A stretch of 64,000 bases of DNA from an uncultured Bacilli bacterium (GTDB lineage: Bacteria; Bacillota_I; Bacilli_A; RF39; UBA660). The stretch spans positions 13,024-77,023 of the forward strand of contig CAJOQL010000050.1 in the NCBI GenBank assembly GCA_905236935.1, in the 5' to 3' direction. This document shows, in pieces, positions 42,933-55,200 of this stretch. How positions within the stretch are numbered: position 1 is the first letter of the stretch; every line of letters starts with the position of its first letter. A program made the position numbers and the translations under genes. The notes under the pieces are model-generated. The model was not told the DNA's origin. It saw only the letters and a program-made list of their open reading frames with translations, and made no database searches.

Positions 42933-45027
42933 TTTCATCCCCACTTATAATAGCAAAATCTATAGTTTTAGATATTTTACTTGCTCCTATACATTTTACC
43001 TTAACTTTATCTCCAAGTCGATATCTTTTTTTAGAGTGCGTTCCAACTAATGAAAATAATTCAGGGATATAATTATAATAATCATCATCTAAACTATTAA
43101 TATGAACTAATCCTTCTACTAAGTTATCAAGTGCAACAAACATTCCAAAATTTGTAATAGTAGTAATTGTTCCAATAAAAGTTTCTCCAACATGACTTTC
43201 CATATATTCAGCCATTTTCATATCATCTACCTCTCGTTCAGCTTCAACTGCTGCTTGTTCACGATTTGAACAATTAAGAGCGATAAAATCTAAATTCTCA
43301 TTCCAATAATCAATAGTTTGATTATCAATTTTATTTTCAAATAAATAAGTTCTAAGTAAACGATGTACCATTAAATCTGGATATCTTCTAATCGGACTAG
43401 TAAAATGTGTATAACAAGAGCTACCTAAACCAAAATGGCCAATATTTTCCTTTGAATATACAGCTTTAGCCATACTACGTAGTAAAATATCAGATAATAT
43501 TTCACTTTCTGGCTTATCCTTAATTTGTTCAATTATCTTTTGCATATGAGTTGGCTTTAAATTAGTATATTTACCCTTTAACTTATAACCTAGCATATTA
43601 ACTAAATGAACAAAATTATCAATTTTTTCTGCTTTAGGTACATCATGAACACGATATATAAATGGCAAATTCATATTATATATATGACTTGCTACCGTTT
43701 CATTAGCAGCTATCATAAAATCTTCTATTAGTCTTTCACCATCTTCACGAGGATAAATTTTTACATCCGTACATATTCCTTCTTCATCGCATAATATTTT
43801 TGGTTCTGGAATATCAAAATCAATATATCCTCTTCTTTCTTTATTCTTTCTAAGTATCTTAGCTAAAATGTTCATATCTTTTAACTTTTCCACATAAGGA
43901 GCATAATCTTCTGCTACAATATCACGCATTAAAATATCATTAACTTTTTTATATGTCATCTTCTTAACAGACTTAATATAAGACGGGAAAATATCATACT
44001 TTATTACATTTCCTTTTAAATCAATTTCCATAACACAAGAAATAGTAAGCCTTACTACATTTGGATTTAGTGAGCATATTCCATTAGATAATTTATGAGG
44101 AAGCATTGGTATTACAGAATAAGCTAAATAACTTGATGTTCCTCTTCTAAAAGCATCAGCATCAAGTGGACTATCTTTAGTAACATAATGAGATACATCC
44201 GCAATATGAACGCCTAAAGTATAAGTTGAAACATTCTTTTTAAGAGAAATAGCATCATCTATATCCTTAGTATCATCACCATCAATCGTAAATATTATTT
44301 CATTAGTTAAATCTTTTCGTCCAGATAGTTCCTCTTTTGAAACCATAATTGGTAACATATCTGTTTGATCATTAGATTCCTTACTAAATTCTTCATATAT
44401 TTCATATTTATAAGCAATAGTTTTAATATCTACACCAGGGTCATCCTTATGACCAATAACGCTAACAACTTTACCTATATAATTATTTCTAGTTTTTTCT
44501 TTAACTAAATTTACTACTACTTTAGTTCCATCTACACAATTATGTGTAGTATTAGAATCTAATTCAACTGTAATAGCTTTTTTCTCATCATCTAACTTTA
44601 ATGTAGGAATGCCTTTTACATAAACTACTTCCCCAATAATATTTTTAGTATCACGGTTCAATATTTTAATTACTCTTCCCTCTTTTTTACCTTTATAATC
44701 AAATATTTCAACTAAAACAGTATCACCATCAACAGCATTATTTAAATTAGTATTATTAATATATAAATCATCTGGTTCTAATAAAACGTAACCATTACCA
44801 GCCTTATTAACACTAAGTTTTCCTGCTTTTAAATCCTTACAATTTTCAAATAAAATATATTTATCCTTTTTAGTCTTATAAACCTTACATTCTTTTACTA
44901 ATTCTTCTAAAGTAAGTTCTAGTTCTTTTAATTCCTCAGCAGTTTCTAATTCTAACATATCATTTATAGTAATTAAGTTTACTGCTTCATATTTGCTTTT
45001 TAATATATCTAAAATATCTTGTTTCAT
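42913..45027 (-). CDS. rnr: Ribonuclease R
   Basis: A 704-residue 3'-5' exoribonuclease. An N-terminal winged-helix-like region and cold-shock domains are followed by the RNB catalytic domain ([20 protein letters not shown] with the metal aspartates, HPDVSHYV-type [31 protein letters not shown]) and a C-terminal S1 domain ([20 protein letters not shown]). It degrades structured RNA and, with SmpB/tmRNA, mRNAs of stalled ribosomes. The 3' end overlaps smpB, consistent with joint expression. Confidence 0.95.
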   Translation of the reverse strand: MKQDILDILKSKYEAVNLITINDMLELETAEELKELELTLEELVKECKVYKTKKDKYILFENCKDLKAGKLSVNKAGNGYVLLEPDDLYINNTNLNNAVDGDTVLVEIFDYKGKKEGRVIKILNRDTKNIIGEVVYVKGIPTLKLDDEKKAITVELDSNTTHNCVDGTKVVVNLVKEKTRNNYIGKVVSVIGHKDDPGVDIKTIAYKYEIYEEFSKESNDQTDMLPIMVSKEELSGRKDLTNEIIFTIDGDDTKDIDDAISLKKNVSTYTLGVHIADVSHYVTKDSPLDADAFRRGTSSYLAYSVIPMLPHKLSNGICSLNPNVVRLTISCVMEIDLKGNVIKYDIFPSYIKSVKKMTYKKVNDILMRDIVAEDYAPYVEKLKDMNILAKILRKNKERRGYIDFDIPEPKILCDEEGICTDVKIYPREDGERLIEDFMIAANETVASHIYNMNLPFIYRVHDVPKAEKIDNFVHLVNMLGYKLKGKYTNLKPTHMQKIIEQIKDKPESEILSDILLRSMAKAVYSKENIGHFGLGSSCYTHFTSPIRRYPDLMVHRLLRTYLFENKIDNQTIDYWNENLDFIALNCSNREQAAVEAEREVDDMKMAEYMESHVGETFIGTITTITNFGMFVALDNLVEGLVHINSLDDDYYNYIPELFSLVGTHSKKRYRLGDKVKVKCIGASKISKTIDFAIISGDENGNKKS

Positions 45028-45069
45028 AAAAAGCCTCCCTATTATTAATTATAAATTCATTAAGTATTT

Positions 45070-45102
45070 TTTGGCAAGAAAAAACACCTAATTAGGCATT
45101 TT
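45070..45102 (-). terminator. Terminator after the 357-residue protein gene
   Basis: Minus strand TGCCTAATTAGGTG followed by TTTTTTC. The palindrome leaves only a small loop. Confidence 0.6.
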
Positions 45103-45110
45103 ATTAACTA

Positions 45111-46184
45111 TTAAGCAGATAAATGTTTACCATTATTATTTAAATAATCACTAATATAAAGATTAGTTTGATTACTAAATTCAGGCATAACTTCACTAAT
45201 AGTAGTGTTAATTATTGATAAAGCCTCCTCTTTAGAATCTACTCTTGAAGAAAGTTTAAATAAATATTTTTCTAATAATTCAGAATTTGGAGATAATGAA
45301 GCAATATTATGCATTAGCGTACTATAATAATCTTGATTATTATTTACCTTCCCTAATTCAGAAATAAATTCATCTGCATCCTTTGCTAAAGCTTCTATTA
45401 ATTGTTCAATACTACCTTTAAATATAAGAGTAGTTTCACTTTCTTTAGAACCTAAGCTTCTAAGTTTCTCCCTTAAAAATATTACATATTTAGGATTACT
45501 CGGAGTAAAGTCATTCATAATTCCATGTCTTTTAGCAAAATCAATTAAAGAGATGTCTATTAAAGCTTCTTTAATATTATAATTAGTCTCTGTTCCAATT
45601 TTAGCAGAAAAAGCTGGTGTAATTATACTACTAAATAAATTTCTTATTAAATTTTCATTTTCCCCTAGCTTTAAATTAATTAAAGCATCTTTTAATCTTT
45701 CAATAGAGTTTTCATCTAAATATTCTGCATAATCTTTAATAATTAAATCTAAATATATTTTAGATACCGCGTTATTATATCTTTCATCACTAAACTCTAA
45801 TAAACTATCAACTTTTTCTAAAGGTAAATTTAACAAATTTGTAGTTAAATCCTTTTCAAAATCTTCTTTTTGTTTTTCATCTCTAAATGCTAAAGTATCA
45901 TAATTTAAAGTTGACGTACTTACCTCATTAATTTTAGATAGTAATGGACCAGTTATACTATTATTTACTAAAGATATTACATTTCCATATTGTTTTAATC
46001 TTTCCATTAAAAAATCTATTGAAATATCATTTGATGCACCTTTTAAATCTAATATTACATTTAAAATATTATTGTTATTATCAAGTTCGTTTATTACATA
46101 AGCAAAAAAATCACTATCATTTGCAGTAATTCTAATATATTGAGTAAAATTACTATTATCATAAAATGTTTCTCTATTTTGCAT
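45111..46184 (-). CDS. Hypothetical helical protein downstream of clpB
   Basis: 357 residues, not recognised. It starts with an alpha/beta part (FTQYIRITANDSDFFAYVI, NILNVILDLKGASNDISIDF) and continues as amphipathic helices (TNLLNLPLEKVDSLLEFSDE, YLDENSIERLKDALINLKLG). No signal peptide, span or catalytic motif. It lies about 100 bp downstream of clpB on the same strand but after a clpB terminator, and has its own ribosome site (AGGAGG). Possibly a chaperone client or adaptor, but that rests on position only. Confidence 0.6.
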   Translation of the reverse strand: MQNRETFYDNSNFTQYIRITANDSDFFAYVINELDNNNNILNVILDLKGASNDISIDFLMERLKQYGNVISLVNNSITGPLLSKINEVSTSTLNYDTLAFRDEKQKEDFEKDLTTNLLNLPLEKVDSLLEFSDERYNNAVSKIYLDLIIKDYAEYLDENSIERLKDALINLKLGENENLIRNLFSSIITPAFSAKIGTETNYNIKEALIDISLIDFAKRHGIMNDFTPSNPKYVIFLREKLRSLGSKESETTLIFKGSIEQLIEALAKDADEFISELGKVNNNQDYYSTLMHNIASLSPNSELLEKYLFKLSSRVDSKEEALSIINTTISEVMPEFSNQTNLYISDYLNNNGKHLSA

Positions 46185-46218
46185 ATTACCCTCCTAGTAT
46201 TAAATATAACACAATTTT

Positions 46219-46249
46219 TTAAAAATAAAAATGCCTATCTGGCATTCTT
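46219..46249 (-). terminator. clpB terminator
   Basis: Minus strand AATGCC-AGATA-GGCATT followed by TTTATTTTT, about 35 bp after the clpB stop. Confidence 0.8.
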
Positions 46250-46280
46250 AAAACATTTTATTGATAATCAAATCAAAATA

Positions 46281-48383
46281 TTAATTTTTAATGTTTATTT
46301 CAAGTTTATTATTATAAGAAATATCTAAAACAGATTTTTCTTTTATCTTTCCTTCAATTAATAACTTAGCAAGCTCTGTATCAAGCATTTTACTTACCAA
46401 TCTTTTAAGTGGTCTGGCACCATAAAATTCATCATATCCATTTTGAATAAAGTATTCTCTAGCACTATTATCTAACACAAGTTTAATACTATAATCTTTT
46501 AATCTATTTTCTGTTTCTTTAATAATCTTATCAAGAATTTCACTTAAAGCATCTTTAGTTAACTTTTTAAATAAAATTACCTCATCAATACGATTAATAA
46601 ATTCTGGTTTAAAATAGTTATGTAACTCTTCAAAAACTTTATCTTCATGTCCTTCTAAAATATGTTCTGCTCCTACATTACTTGTCATAATAATAATAGT
46701 ATTTTTAAAATCTACTGTTCTACCATTAGAATCAGTTAATCTTCCTTCATCTAAAATCTGTAAAAGTAAATTTAACACATCAGGATGAGCTTTTTCAATT
46801 TCATCGAAAAGAACAATTGAATATGGATTTCTTCTTACTGCTTCAGTAAGTTGTCCTCCTTCTTCATATCCAATATAACCAGGAGCAGCACCTATTAATC
46901 TTGAAACAGAATACTTTTCCATATATTCAGACATATCAATTCTAATCATATGGTGTTCATCATCAAATAATTCATAAGCAAGTGCCCTTGCTACTTCTGT
47001 TTTTCCTACCCCAGTTGGACCTAAAAAGATAAATGAACCAATAGGTTTATTTGGATCTTTAATTCCACTTCGAGATCTTATAATTGCATCACTTACTAAA
47101 GATAGTGCCTCACTTTGACCCTTTACCCTTTTGTTTAAGTTATGTTCCAAATTTAATATTTTATCTTTTTCACTACTAACTAATTTTTGAATTGGAATAC
47201 TTGTCCATTTGCTTATAACTTTAGCAATATCATCACTTGTAACAGTATCACTTAACATTTTATTATTTGCTTTTTCTTTAAGTTCAGCAAGTTCTTTTTC
47301 TAAATTAGGAATTATACCATGACGAAGTCTAGCTGCCACTTCTAAATCATAACTATTTTCTGCATTGGCTAAATCAAATTTAGCACGTTCAATTTCACTT
47401 TTCTTTTTAGAAATTCTTTCACTTATTTCTTTTTCCTCTTTCCATACTTTTTTTAAATCTGTTTCTTTTAATTTTAAAGTATAGAGTTCTTTATCAATTT
47501 CATCTAATCTTCTTTTAGATAAATCATCTTTTTCTTTTTTAATTGCTTCTCTTTCAATTTCTAAACGCATTATATTTCTCGTTAATTCATCTAATTCAGT
47601 TGGTACACTATCCATTTGTACTCTAATTGTAGCACAAGCTTCATCAACTAAATCAATAGCTTTATCAGGTAAAAATCTGTCAGTAATATATCTATTAGAT
47701 AAAGTAGCTGCTGCTATTAAAGCCTTATCTTGAATAGTAACCCCATGATATATTTCAAATCTTTCTTTTAAACCTCTTAAAATAGTAATTGCATCTTCAA
47801 CAGTTGGTTCATGCACAATAATCTTTTGAAATCTTCTCTCTAATGCTCCATCTTTTTCAATATATTCACGATATTCTTTTAAAGTAGTAGCACCAATTAC
47901 TTTTATTTCTCCTCTTGCAAGTAATGGTTTTAAGATATTTGCAGTATCCATAGCGCCTTCTGCTCCATTACCTACTATCATATGTATTTCATCAATAAAC
48001 ATAATAATTGAGCCTTCACTCTTTTTGATTTCTTCAAGTACCTTTTTAATTCTTTCCTCAAATTCTCCACGATATTTAGCGCCAGCAACTAATGCTGCCA
48101 TATCAAGTTCCCAAATTTCTTTTTCTTTTAAAGAATCAGGTACATCTCCATTAATTATTCTCTCAGCAAGACCTTCTACAATTGCCGTTTTACCTACCCC
48201 AGGTTCTCCAATTAATACCGGATTATTTTTTGTTTTTCTAGATAAAATTCTAGTTATCGAACGAATTTCTTCATCCCTTCCAATTACCGGATCAATTTTA
48301 TGATTTTTAGCAGCATCTGTAATATTACGACCATATTTTTCTAAAACATTAACATTTTCTTCTTCAGGATTCATATTAAACAT
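46281..48383 (-). CDS. clpB: ClpB-type disaggregase lacking the N domain
   Basis: About 700 residues. The protein starts almost directly with the D1 AAA+ module: [20 protein letters not shown], Walker [34 protein letters not shown] coiled-coil middle domain (about 300-400) follows, then D2 with [34 protein letters not shown] and NRIDEVILF. The usual N-terminal Clp_N repeats (about 140 residues) are missing. The middle domain and the absence of a ClpP-binding loop that I can recognise favour ClpB over ClpC. ATG 48383 was chosen after AAAGGGTG. A CIRCE operator overlaps the promoter, so HrcA should repress it except under heat or protein stress. Confidence 0.88.
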   Translation of the reverse strand: MFNMNPEEENVNVLEKYGRNITDAAKNHKIDPVIGRDEEIRSITRILSRKTKNNPVLIGEPGVGKTAIVEGLAERIINGDVPDSLKEKEIWELDMAALVAGAKYRGEFEERIKKVLEEIKKSEGSIIMFIDEIHMIVGNGAEGAMDTANILKPLLARGEIKVIGATTLKEYREYIEKDGALERRFQKIIVHEPTVEDAITILRGLKERFEIYHGVTIQDKALIAAATLSNRYITDRFLPDKAIDLVDEACATIRVQMDSVPTELDELTRNIMRLEIEREAIKKEKDDLSKRRLDEIDKELYTLKLKETDLKKVWKEEKEISERISKKKSEIERAKFDLANAENSYDLEVAARLRHGIIPNLEKELAELKEKANNKMLSDTVTSDDIAKVISKWTSIPIQKLVSSEKDKILNLEHNLNKRVKGQSEALSLVSDAIIRSRSGIKDPNKPIGSFIFLGPTGVGKTEVARALAYELFDDEHHMIRIDMSEYMEKYSVSRLIGAAPGYIGYEEGGQLTEAVRRNPYSIVLFDEIEKAHPDVLNLLLQILDEGRLTDSNGRTVDFKNTIIIMTSNVGAEHILEGHEDKVFEELHNYFKPEFINRIDEVILFKKLTKDALSEILDKIIKETENRLKDYSIKLVLDNSAREYFIQNGYDEFYGARPLKRLVSKMLDTELAKLLIEGKIKEKSVLDISYNNKLEINIKN

Positions 48384-48407
48384 GTATATCACCCTTTCTC
48401 ATATATT

Positions 48408-48435
48408 ATTATACACAAAAATTAGCACTTGTCAA
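48408..48435 (-). promoter_or_regulatory. clpB promoter
   Basis: -35 TTGACA (48430-48435), 16-bp spacer, -10 TATAAT (48408-48413). The -35 lies inside the CIRCE element. Confidence 0.85.
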
Positions 48436-48448
48436 TATAGAGTGCTAA
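48422..48448. promoter_or_regulatory. CIRCE operator (HrcA binding site)
   Basis: TTAGCACTT-N9-GAGTGCTAA, one mismatch from the consensus TTAGCACTC-N9-GAGTGCTAA. It overlaps the -35 of clpB, the position expected for repression. hrcA itself is not in the window. Confidence 0.95.
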
Positions 48449-48477
48449 TTAATTAAAAATTAAAAAGATTTTAATAA

Positions 48478-49320
48478 TTAAATACTAAAATCCTTGTTTA
48501 CATTACTATTACTAGCTGATAAAGCATTCATAGCCTCATCATATATTAAAAGTAACTCATCAGTTGAATTAAGAATTATATTTTTTGCTCCTTCAATAAA
48601 ATAATCTAAAGATATTGCAGAAGGATGCTTCTCTAAAATATATAATTCTTCTGGATTTCTTTTTTGAACACCAATACCATAATAAAGTAGTAAATATTTT
48701 ATATCTTCTGGATCTATCATTCTAAGCCAAAATCCTCTAGTAGCATTTATATATCTACCTAACCTAATTGCATTATCTTTATCAATTAATAACTCTTCTA
48801 AATATTCTAAAGGACTAACTCCAATATTATTACTATAATCATGAAGTATACTTCTTTGCTGTTTTGATAAACTATCATATAATTCATTTATACTTTTTTC
48901 ATGCTTATTAATTGTAACTTTAGTAGAATCTAAATATTGCCATACTTTATCATATATTTCATAAAGATTTATTTCATACTTAGATTTAAGAAACTCTTTT
49001 TCAACTTCCAATAAGATTTGACTACCATCTGTTAAAAAAGATATTTCATATGGTTCTCTTTTTTTAACACAAATTCCAAAATATAAAATAATTTTTGCAA
49101 GCTCACTTACTGGTATGTCTACGATATAAGCATTTTTAATTACCAACGTAGCTATTTCATAAGCTTTTGTATAATCAATTAGTATTTCCTCTAAATATTC
49201 AAAACTATCAATTCCTAATTCTAAAGCCTTACTTTCTAGTACTTTTTTCTTATCATCAGACAATAAATCATATGCACATACTACATCTAAATCTTTAAAA
49301 CTTTCTTTATAATTTCCCAT
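48478..49320 (-). CDS. Hypothetical protein with internal duplication
   Basis: 280 residues made of two copies of a helical unit of about 90 residues. Copy 1 has LSDDKKKVLESKALELGIDS then FEYLEEILIDYTKAYEIA and ILYFGICVKKREPYEISFL; copy 2 has LSKQQRSILHDYSNNIGVSP then LEYLEELLIDKDNAIRLG and LLYYGIGVQKRNPEELYIL. No cysteine cluster, span or catalytic motif. The family is not recognised. It lies upstream of clpB on the same strand, before the CIRCE promoter, and follows a 138-residue hypothetical gene by 24 bp. Confidence 0.65.
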   Translation of the reverse strand: MGNYKESFKDLDVVCAYDLLSDDKKKVLESKALELGIDSFEYLEEILIDYTKAYEIATLVIKNAYIVDIPVSELAKIILYFGICVKKREPYEISFLTDGSQILLEVEKEFLKSKYEINLYEIYDKVWQYLDSTKVTINKHEKSINELYDSLSKQQRSILHDYSNNIGVSPLEYLEELLIDKDNAIRLGRYINATRGFWLRMIDPEDIKYLLLYYGIGVQKRNPEELYILEKHPSAISLDYFIEGAKNIILNSTDELLLIYDEAMNALSASNSNVNKDFSI

Positions 49321-49344
49321 AAACCCTCCTCTATAAATAGTATT

Positions 49345-49761
49345 TTAAATAATTAAATTATTATTAGTCAATAAATAATTAATAACTTCTATAATTTCTT
49401 TAGTAACATCTTGAACTCTTGGATTATTAAACATATTTTCTTGAAGAATTTTAGTTACAACATTTAAATCTATCCATATTGTATCATTAATATCTATCTT
49501 TCCATTAATTAAATAAAAATTCTTAATCATTAAAGTTTTATCCCCAATAAAAGGATAATCTAATATATATTCTTTTTTTATAATAAAAAGTTCTTTATCA
49601 TAACTAGCATTTAAATCTTCACTATGTATAAAATAAAATGAATTATGATGATTTTTTAAAAGAATTTTATTATCACTTATAAATATGTAATTATCTAAAA
49701 TTTTATAATCAGTTATATCCTCATCTAAAATATTATCTTCATTAATAATTATTTTTTTCAT
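49345..49761 (-). CDS. Hypothetical protein
   Basis: 138 residues, not recognised. Beta-rich, with alternating short strands (IIINEDNILDEDITDYKILD, NYIFISDNKILLKNH, KTLMIKNFYLINGKIDIND) and a C-terminal helix (DVTKEIIEVINYLLTNN). No signal peptide or span. It precedes the duplicated-unit gene by 24 bp and is probably cotranscribed. It is divergent from addB. Confidence 0.55.
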   Translation of the reverse strand: MKKIIINEDNILDEDITDYKILDNYIFISDNKILLKNHHNSFYFIHSEDLNASYDKELFIIKKEYILDYPFIGDKTLMIKNFYLINGKIDINDTIWIDLNVVTKILQENMFNNPRVQDVTKEIIEVINYLLTNNNLII

Positions 49762-49845
49762 TTTTTACCTCTAAATCTCTTTAAATATATCATAAATCTT
49801 CTTTTTTAAACACATAAAAGTATACTTTTTTAATTTATCTTTTTC

Positions 49846-49874
49846 TTGAGTGAAAATATAACCAATAGTATAAT
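49846..49874 (+). promoter_or_regulatory. addB promoter
   Basis: TTGAGT (49846-49851), 17-bp spacer, TATAAT (49869-49874). The predicted start falls at the AGGTGATG ribosome site, so the leader would be only about 12 nt. Confidence 0.6.
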
Positions 49875-49892
49875 TAATTAGGTGATGTAAAC

Positions 49893-52214
49893 GTGCTAGA
49901 AAAATATTTAACTAATAACCAAATATTAATAATTCCTAATAATATAAAAGACAAAATTATAAGATATTTAAATTCATTAGATAAAATGTATAATATTAAA
50001 ATTATAACTGATAATGAGCTTATAACAAAATTAACTTTTGATTATAGTACCCAAACAATATATTATATTATGCAAAATAATAAAATTGATTATAACAATG
50101 CTAATGAATTATTATCAAATATGCGATATCTATTCGAAGATAATTATACCAATAAAAAAATTGACAATTTAAATAATTTAAAAAAAGAACTTTTGAATAA
50201 AGAATTATTAATAAAAGATAAATATTTTTTACCATCATTATTAAATAAAAGCATCTTAGTATATGGTTTCGATTACCTAAATAGATATCTATTAAAACTT
50301 TTAAAAATCTTAGAAAAATATACAAGCGTTAAAAATATTACAAAAGAAGAATTTGATTATCATCATCCAATTTATAAATTTGAAAATATAAATTATGAAA
50401 TTGAATTTATAGCAAATGATATTATTAATAAAAAATTAGATTTAAATCACGTATATATTTATGGCATTAATAAAGATAATGAAAGTACAATTAAAAGAGT
50501 ATTTAATTATTATAATTTACCAATTAATCTAAAAAATAGTACTACCCTATTTGAAACTAAAATTGGTAAAGATTTTCTAAACAATTTAAATAATTATAAA
50601 GAATATCTAGATACAATAAAAAACACTGATATTAAAGATTTAATAATTGATATTTTAAATAATTATTATTGGATTGATAACAAAGAAAATATCAAAAATA
50701 TGCTTACATGTGAATTTAAAAAAGCTAATTTAAAAAGTATAAAATATAAAAACGCTATCAGAAAAACTAATCTATTTGATGAAATATTTACAGATGATGA
50801 CTATATCTACATTATTAATTTTAATGGTGATTATATTCCTAAAACCTATAAAGATATTGATTTTATCTGTGATAATGAAAAATTTGAATTTTTAGAAACT
50901 ACTTCTGAAAAAAATAATATTGAAAAATTAAAATGGCAAAAAATTATTAAAAATACTAAAAATTTGTCCATTACATCCTCAAAACAAAGTTTAAATGGAG
51001 AACTAAAAGAATCCCCTTTAATAATTGATTATAAATATGAAGTTATTAATAAAGATTATGTTTATTCTAATTATTCAAATAAAAGCAATCTATATAATTT
51101 AGGTTTATTACTTGATAACTACAAAAAATTTAATATTATAAATGATAATATATCTAATCTTTTATCTACCTACCCAAATAATAATTATCTATCATACAAT
51201 AACAAATATAAACAAATAAAATTAAAAGATAATTTTAAATTTAGCTTATCATACTCAAAAATGAATACTTTTTTTGAATGCCCTTTTAAATATTACTGTG
51301 ACAATATATTAAGATTAAATAAATATGAAGAAACATTTGATACTTGGGTAGGTTCATTATGCCATTACATCTTATCTAAAATATATGATGATAACTTTGA
51401 TTATGAAAATAGTAAAGAAGAATTCATATCAAATCATGAATTTAATCTTTCTAAAGAAAACACTTTATTTTTAAATAAAATTTTATCAGAATTAAGAATT
51501 GCTATAAAATATATTAAATCATTACAAAATACTACAAAATACCAAATCATAGAAACAGAAAAAAATATTAATTTTGATATTAATGGTACTAATTTTATTG
51601 GCATTATTGATAAAGTAATGCACTATGATAATAAAATCGTTTTAGTTGATTATAAAACTGGAACTCCAGATATTGATTTAAGAATGGCTAACTTTGGTTT
51701 AAATTTACAATTACCTACTTATTTATATTTAATTAAACAAGCCTATCCTAATTCTAAAATCATAGGTATTTATCTAGAACATATTTTTAAACCTAATTTT
51801 AATAAAGACTTAAATATTAATGAAACAGAACAATATGAAAAGTCTTTAAAATTAATTGGTTATACTCTTGGTAATGAAAATTATATATCTGAATTTGATT
51901 CAACATATGAAAATAGTGATTACATAAAAGGAATGAAATTAACTAATAATGGGTTTGACCGTAATGCTAAACTTTTAACTGAACAAAATTTTAATAGTTT
52001 AGAAAAATTAGTAGAAGAAAAAATTAACAATTGTATTGAAAATATAAAAAATGCTAATTTTGAAATAACATCTAAATATGAAGGTATTAAAAATATTTCA
52101 TGTACATTTTGTCCATATAAATCTGTTTGTTATAAAACTGAAAAAGATAATGTCTATTTAAAAATGGATAACGACTTATCATTTTTAGGAGGTGATGATA
52201 ATGAATCCAACTGA
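49893..52214 (+). CDS. addB: ATP-dependent nuclease subunit AddB (short, Walker A lost)
   Basis: 773 residues, well below the roughly 1150 usual for AddB. The C-terminal nuclease domain is intact: NFDINGTNFIGIIDKVMHYD, the catalytic IVLVDYKTGTPDIDLRMANF, and QLPTYLYL. The four iron-sulfur cysteines are present, one before the nuclease (MNTFFECPFKYYC) and three after it (CTFCPYKSVCYK). The N-terminal helicase-like half has no recognisable GxxGxGKT, reading ILIIPNNIKDKII at its start. With AddA it should process double-strand ends for RecA. GTG start 49893 after AGGTGAT; the 3' end overlaps addA by 14 bp. Confidence 0.9.
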   Translation: MLEKYLTNNQILIIPNNIKDKIIRYLNSLDKMYNIKIITDNELITKLTFDYSTQTIYYIMQNNKIDYNNANELLSNMRYLFEDNYTNKKIDNLNNLKKELLNKELLIKDKYFLPSLLNKSILVYGFDYLNRYLLKLLKILEKYTSVKNITKEEFDYHHPIYKFENINYEIEFIANDIINKKLDLNHVYIYGINKDNESTIKRVFNYYNLPINLKNSTTLFETKIGKDFLNNLNNYKEYLDTIKNTDIKDLIIDILNNYYWIDNKENIKNMLTCEFKKANLKSIKYKNAIRKTNLFDEIFTDDDYIYIINFNGDYIPKTYKDIDFICDNEKFEFLETTSEKNNIEKLKWQKIIKNTKNLSITSSKQSLNGELKESPLIIDYKYEVINKDYVYSNYSNKSNLYNLGLLLDNYKKFNIINDNISNLLSTYPNNNYLSYNNKYKQIKLKDNFKFSLSYSKMNTFFECPFKYYCDNILRLNKYEETFDTWVGSLCHYILSKIYDDNFDYENSKEEFISNHEFNLSKENTLFLNKILSELRIAIKYIKSLQNTTKYQIIETEKNINFDINGTNFIGIIDKVMHYDNKIVLVDYKTGTPDIDLRMANFGLNLQLPTYLYLIKQAYPNSKIIGIYLEHIFKPNFNKDLNINETEQYEKSLKLIGYTLGNENYISEFDSTYENSDYIKGMKLTNNGFDRNAKLLTEQNFNSLEKLVEEKINNCIENIKNANFEITSKYEGIKNISCTFCPYKSVCYKTEKDNVYLKMDNDLSFLGGDDNESN

Positions 52215-55200
52215 AAAACAACAAGAAGCTATTGATATTTCTGGCACTAATGTAATTGTATCTGCTGGTGCTGGTTCAGGCAAAACTACTGTTTTAACTC
52301 AAAGAGTTATAAAAAAACTAATTAATGGAACTCATATTAATGAGCTATTACTTTTAACATTTACTAACAACGCTGCTGCCGAAATGAAAACAAGAATTAA
52401 AGCTAAAATTCTAGATTATCCAGAGCTTATTGAAGAATACAATCTAGTTGAAAGCGCCGATATCACTACTTTTGATTCATTTGTTCTATCATTAGTAAAA
52501 AAATACCATTATTATCTTAATCTAAGTTCCAATTTAAATATTATTGACTCAAGTATTATATCTAAAAAGAAAAAAGATTTTTTAAATGAAATATTTAATG
52601 ACTTATATGAAGAAAAAAATCCAGATTTTGAAGAATTTGTTTTAAACTTTGGTATTAAAAATGATAAACCAATTAAAAGTATTATTTTAGAACTTTACAA
52701 TAAATTTGATTTAATTACTGAAAAAGACACTTATTTAGATAATTATGTTGAAAACTACTATAATATAAACAATATAAATTACCTATTTAATGAATATAAT
52801 GAAGCCTTAATTAAAAAAATAAATACTATTAAAACATTACTATTCAATTTATCTTACGAAGTTAATGAAGATTTTTATAATAAAATTAATGATTCATTAT
52901 TACCTATTTTAAATGCAAATAACTATGATGAAATAAAATCATCCTTAGAAGACATTAAATTACCAAGACTGTCATCTGCTACTGACAAAGCAAAATATTA
53001 CAAAAAAGGGATATCTGATATTCTTAAACATCTAAAAACTTATTGTGAATACTCAAAAGAATCTATGATTAATAACCTATTAGAAACAAAAAAATATGCT
53101 GTAGTTATAGTTGATATAATCAAAAGATTATCCACTAAAGTAATAGAATATAAAGAAACATATAGTGCGTATGAATTTGGAGATATTAGTAAACTTGCCA
53201 TTAAATTAATTAAAGAATATCCTGATGTTAAATCATATTTAAAATATCATTACAAAGAAATTATGATTGATGAATATCAAGATACAAGTGATGTTCAAGA
53301 AGAATTTGTTAATTTAATTGAAAACAATAACGTTTATATGGTAGGAGATATTAAACAATCTATCTATCGCTTTAGAAATGCAAACCCAAATATTTTTAAA
53401 ATCAAATATGACAAATATAAAAATAATGACAATGGTTATAAAATTGATTTAAATGAAAACTTCCGTTCAAGAGGTGAAGTATTATCAAGTATAAATCATA
53501 TTTTTAATCATATTATGGATATTAATATAGGTAACGCTGATTATGTAAATGAACACCAACTAATTTATGGCAACAAATCTTTTGAACAAGCTGGTAATAA
53601 TGGATATAACAATAATTTAGAAATATATAATTATGATAATTCAGAAAAGAAATATCAAAATGTCGAAATAGAAGCATTTATTATTGCAAAAGATATTAAG
53701 AATAAAGTTGAAAATAAATATTTAGTTTTTGATAAAACTTTAAGACCATGTACTTATAAAGATTTCTGCATTTTACTAGATCGTACAAAGCATTTTGACA
53801 CATATAAAAAAATATTTGACTATCTTCAAGTTTCTTTAAATGTTTATAAAGATGATGATATTTTATTAAATGATGAAGTTTTACTTATAAATAACATAAT
53901 TGCTTTTATTATTAACATTAAAAATGGAGTATTTGATAGTTCTACAAATTTATATTATACCTCTATTGCAAGAAGCTATTTGCTTGAAAAATCGGATCAA
54001 GAAATATATGATATTATAACCAATTATCAAATTAAAAATACTGAAATTTATAATATCTGTAAAGAAATATCTTACGAAATTGACTCATTAAACAATAAAG
54101 AAATTTTATATTTGATAATTGATAAATTTAACTTTTATGATAAAATGATAACAATTTCTGAAACTAATCATCGTACTATTGTAATTAATAATTTAATAAA
54201 TAAATTTTCTGAACTTGATAAAGTAGGAACTAGTATCTATGAAATTAATGATTATCTAAATTCATTAATTAATGATAATGAAAGTATTAAAATACCTGGA
54301 ATTATTACAGATTCAGATTCAGTTACAATTACAAATATTCATAAATCAAAAGGATTAGAATATAAAATCTGTTACTACGCTGGATTAGATGAAAAATTCA
54401 ATACCATGGACATAACTAAAAGAATTATTTTAAGTAGTGATTATGGATTAATTTTACCAAATTATGATAATGGATTTATACCTACCTTTGTAAATATTTT
54501 AAATAAAGATAAATATAATATTGATGAAATTTCAGAAAAAATAAGATTATTTTATGTTGCCTTAACTAGAGCTAAAGAAAAAATGATTATGGTTACTTCT
54601 TTAAAAGAAGATATAATTGATACTTATGATGAAAATGAATTAGTAGATTATTTAACAAGAATTACCTATAATTCATTTACTAGTATTTTAAATTCATGTC
54701 ACAAATATATTGAACCATTTATTAAAAATATTGAATTACCTGAAATAAGTCAAAATTATAAATTTAATAATTCTATATCAATAAATAATCTTCCAAAAGG
54801 AAAAAATATTTTAGTTAATAGTGCAGAAAAAAAATTAGAAATTATTAATGAATCCCACTATTCTAAAAGCAAAAAGATAATTTATTCTGAAGAAGAAATA
54901 AACAATCTAAACTTAGGAACTAAAATGCATTATATATTAGAAAATTTAGATTTTTTAAATCCTAATTTAGCAATTTATAATAATTTTGAAACTGAAATAA
55001 TTAAAGGACTTCTTGAAAGCAAACTACTTGCAAATATCAAAAATGCAATTATCTATAAAGAATACGAATTTATTTATGAAAGTAATAATGAAAGTAAGCA
55101 TGGTATTATAGACTTAATACTTGAGTATCCAGAACATATTGATATTATTGACTATAAGCTTAAAAATACCCTTGATGAAGCTTACATTAAACAATTAGAT

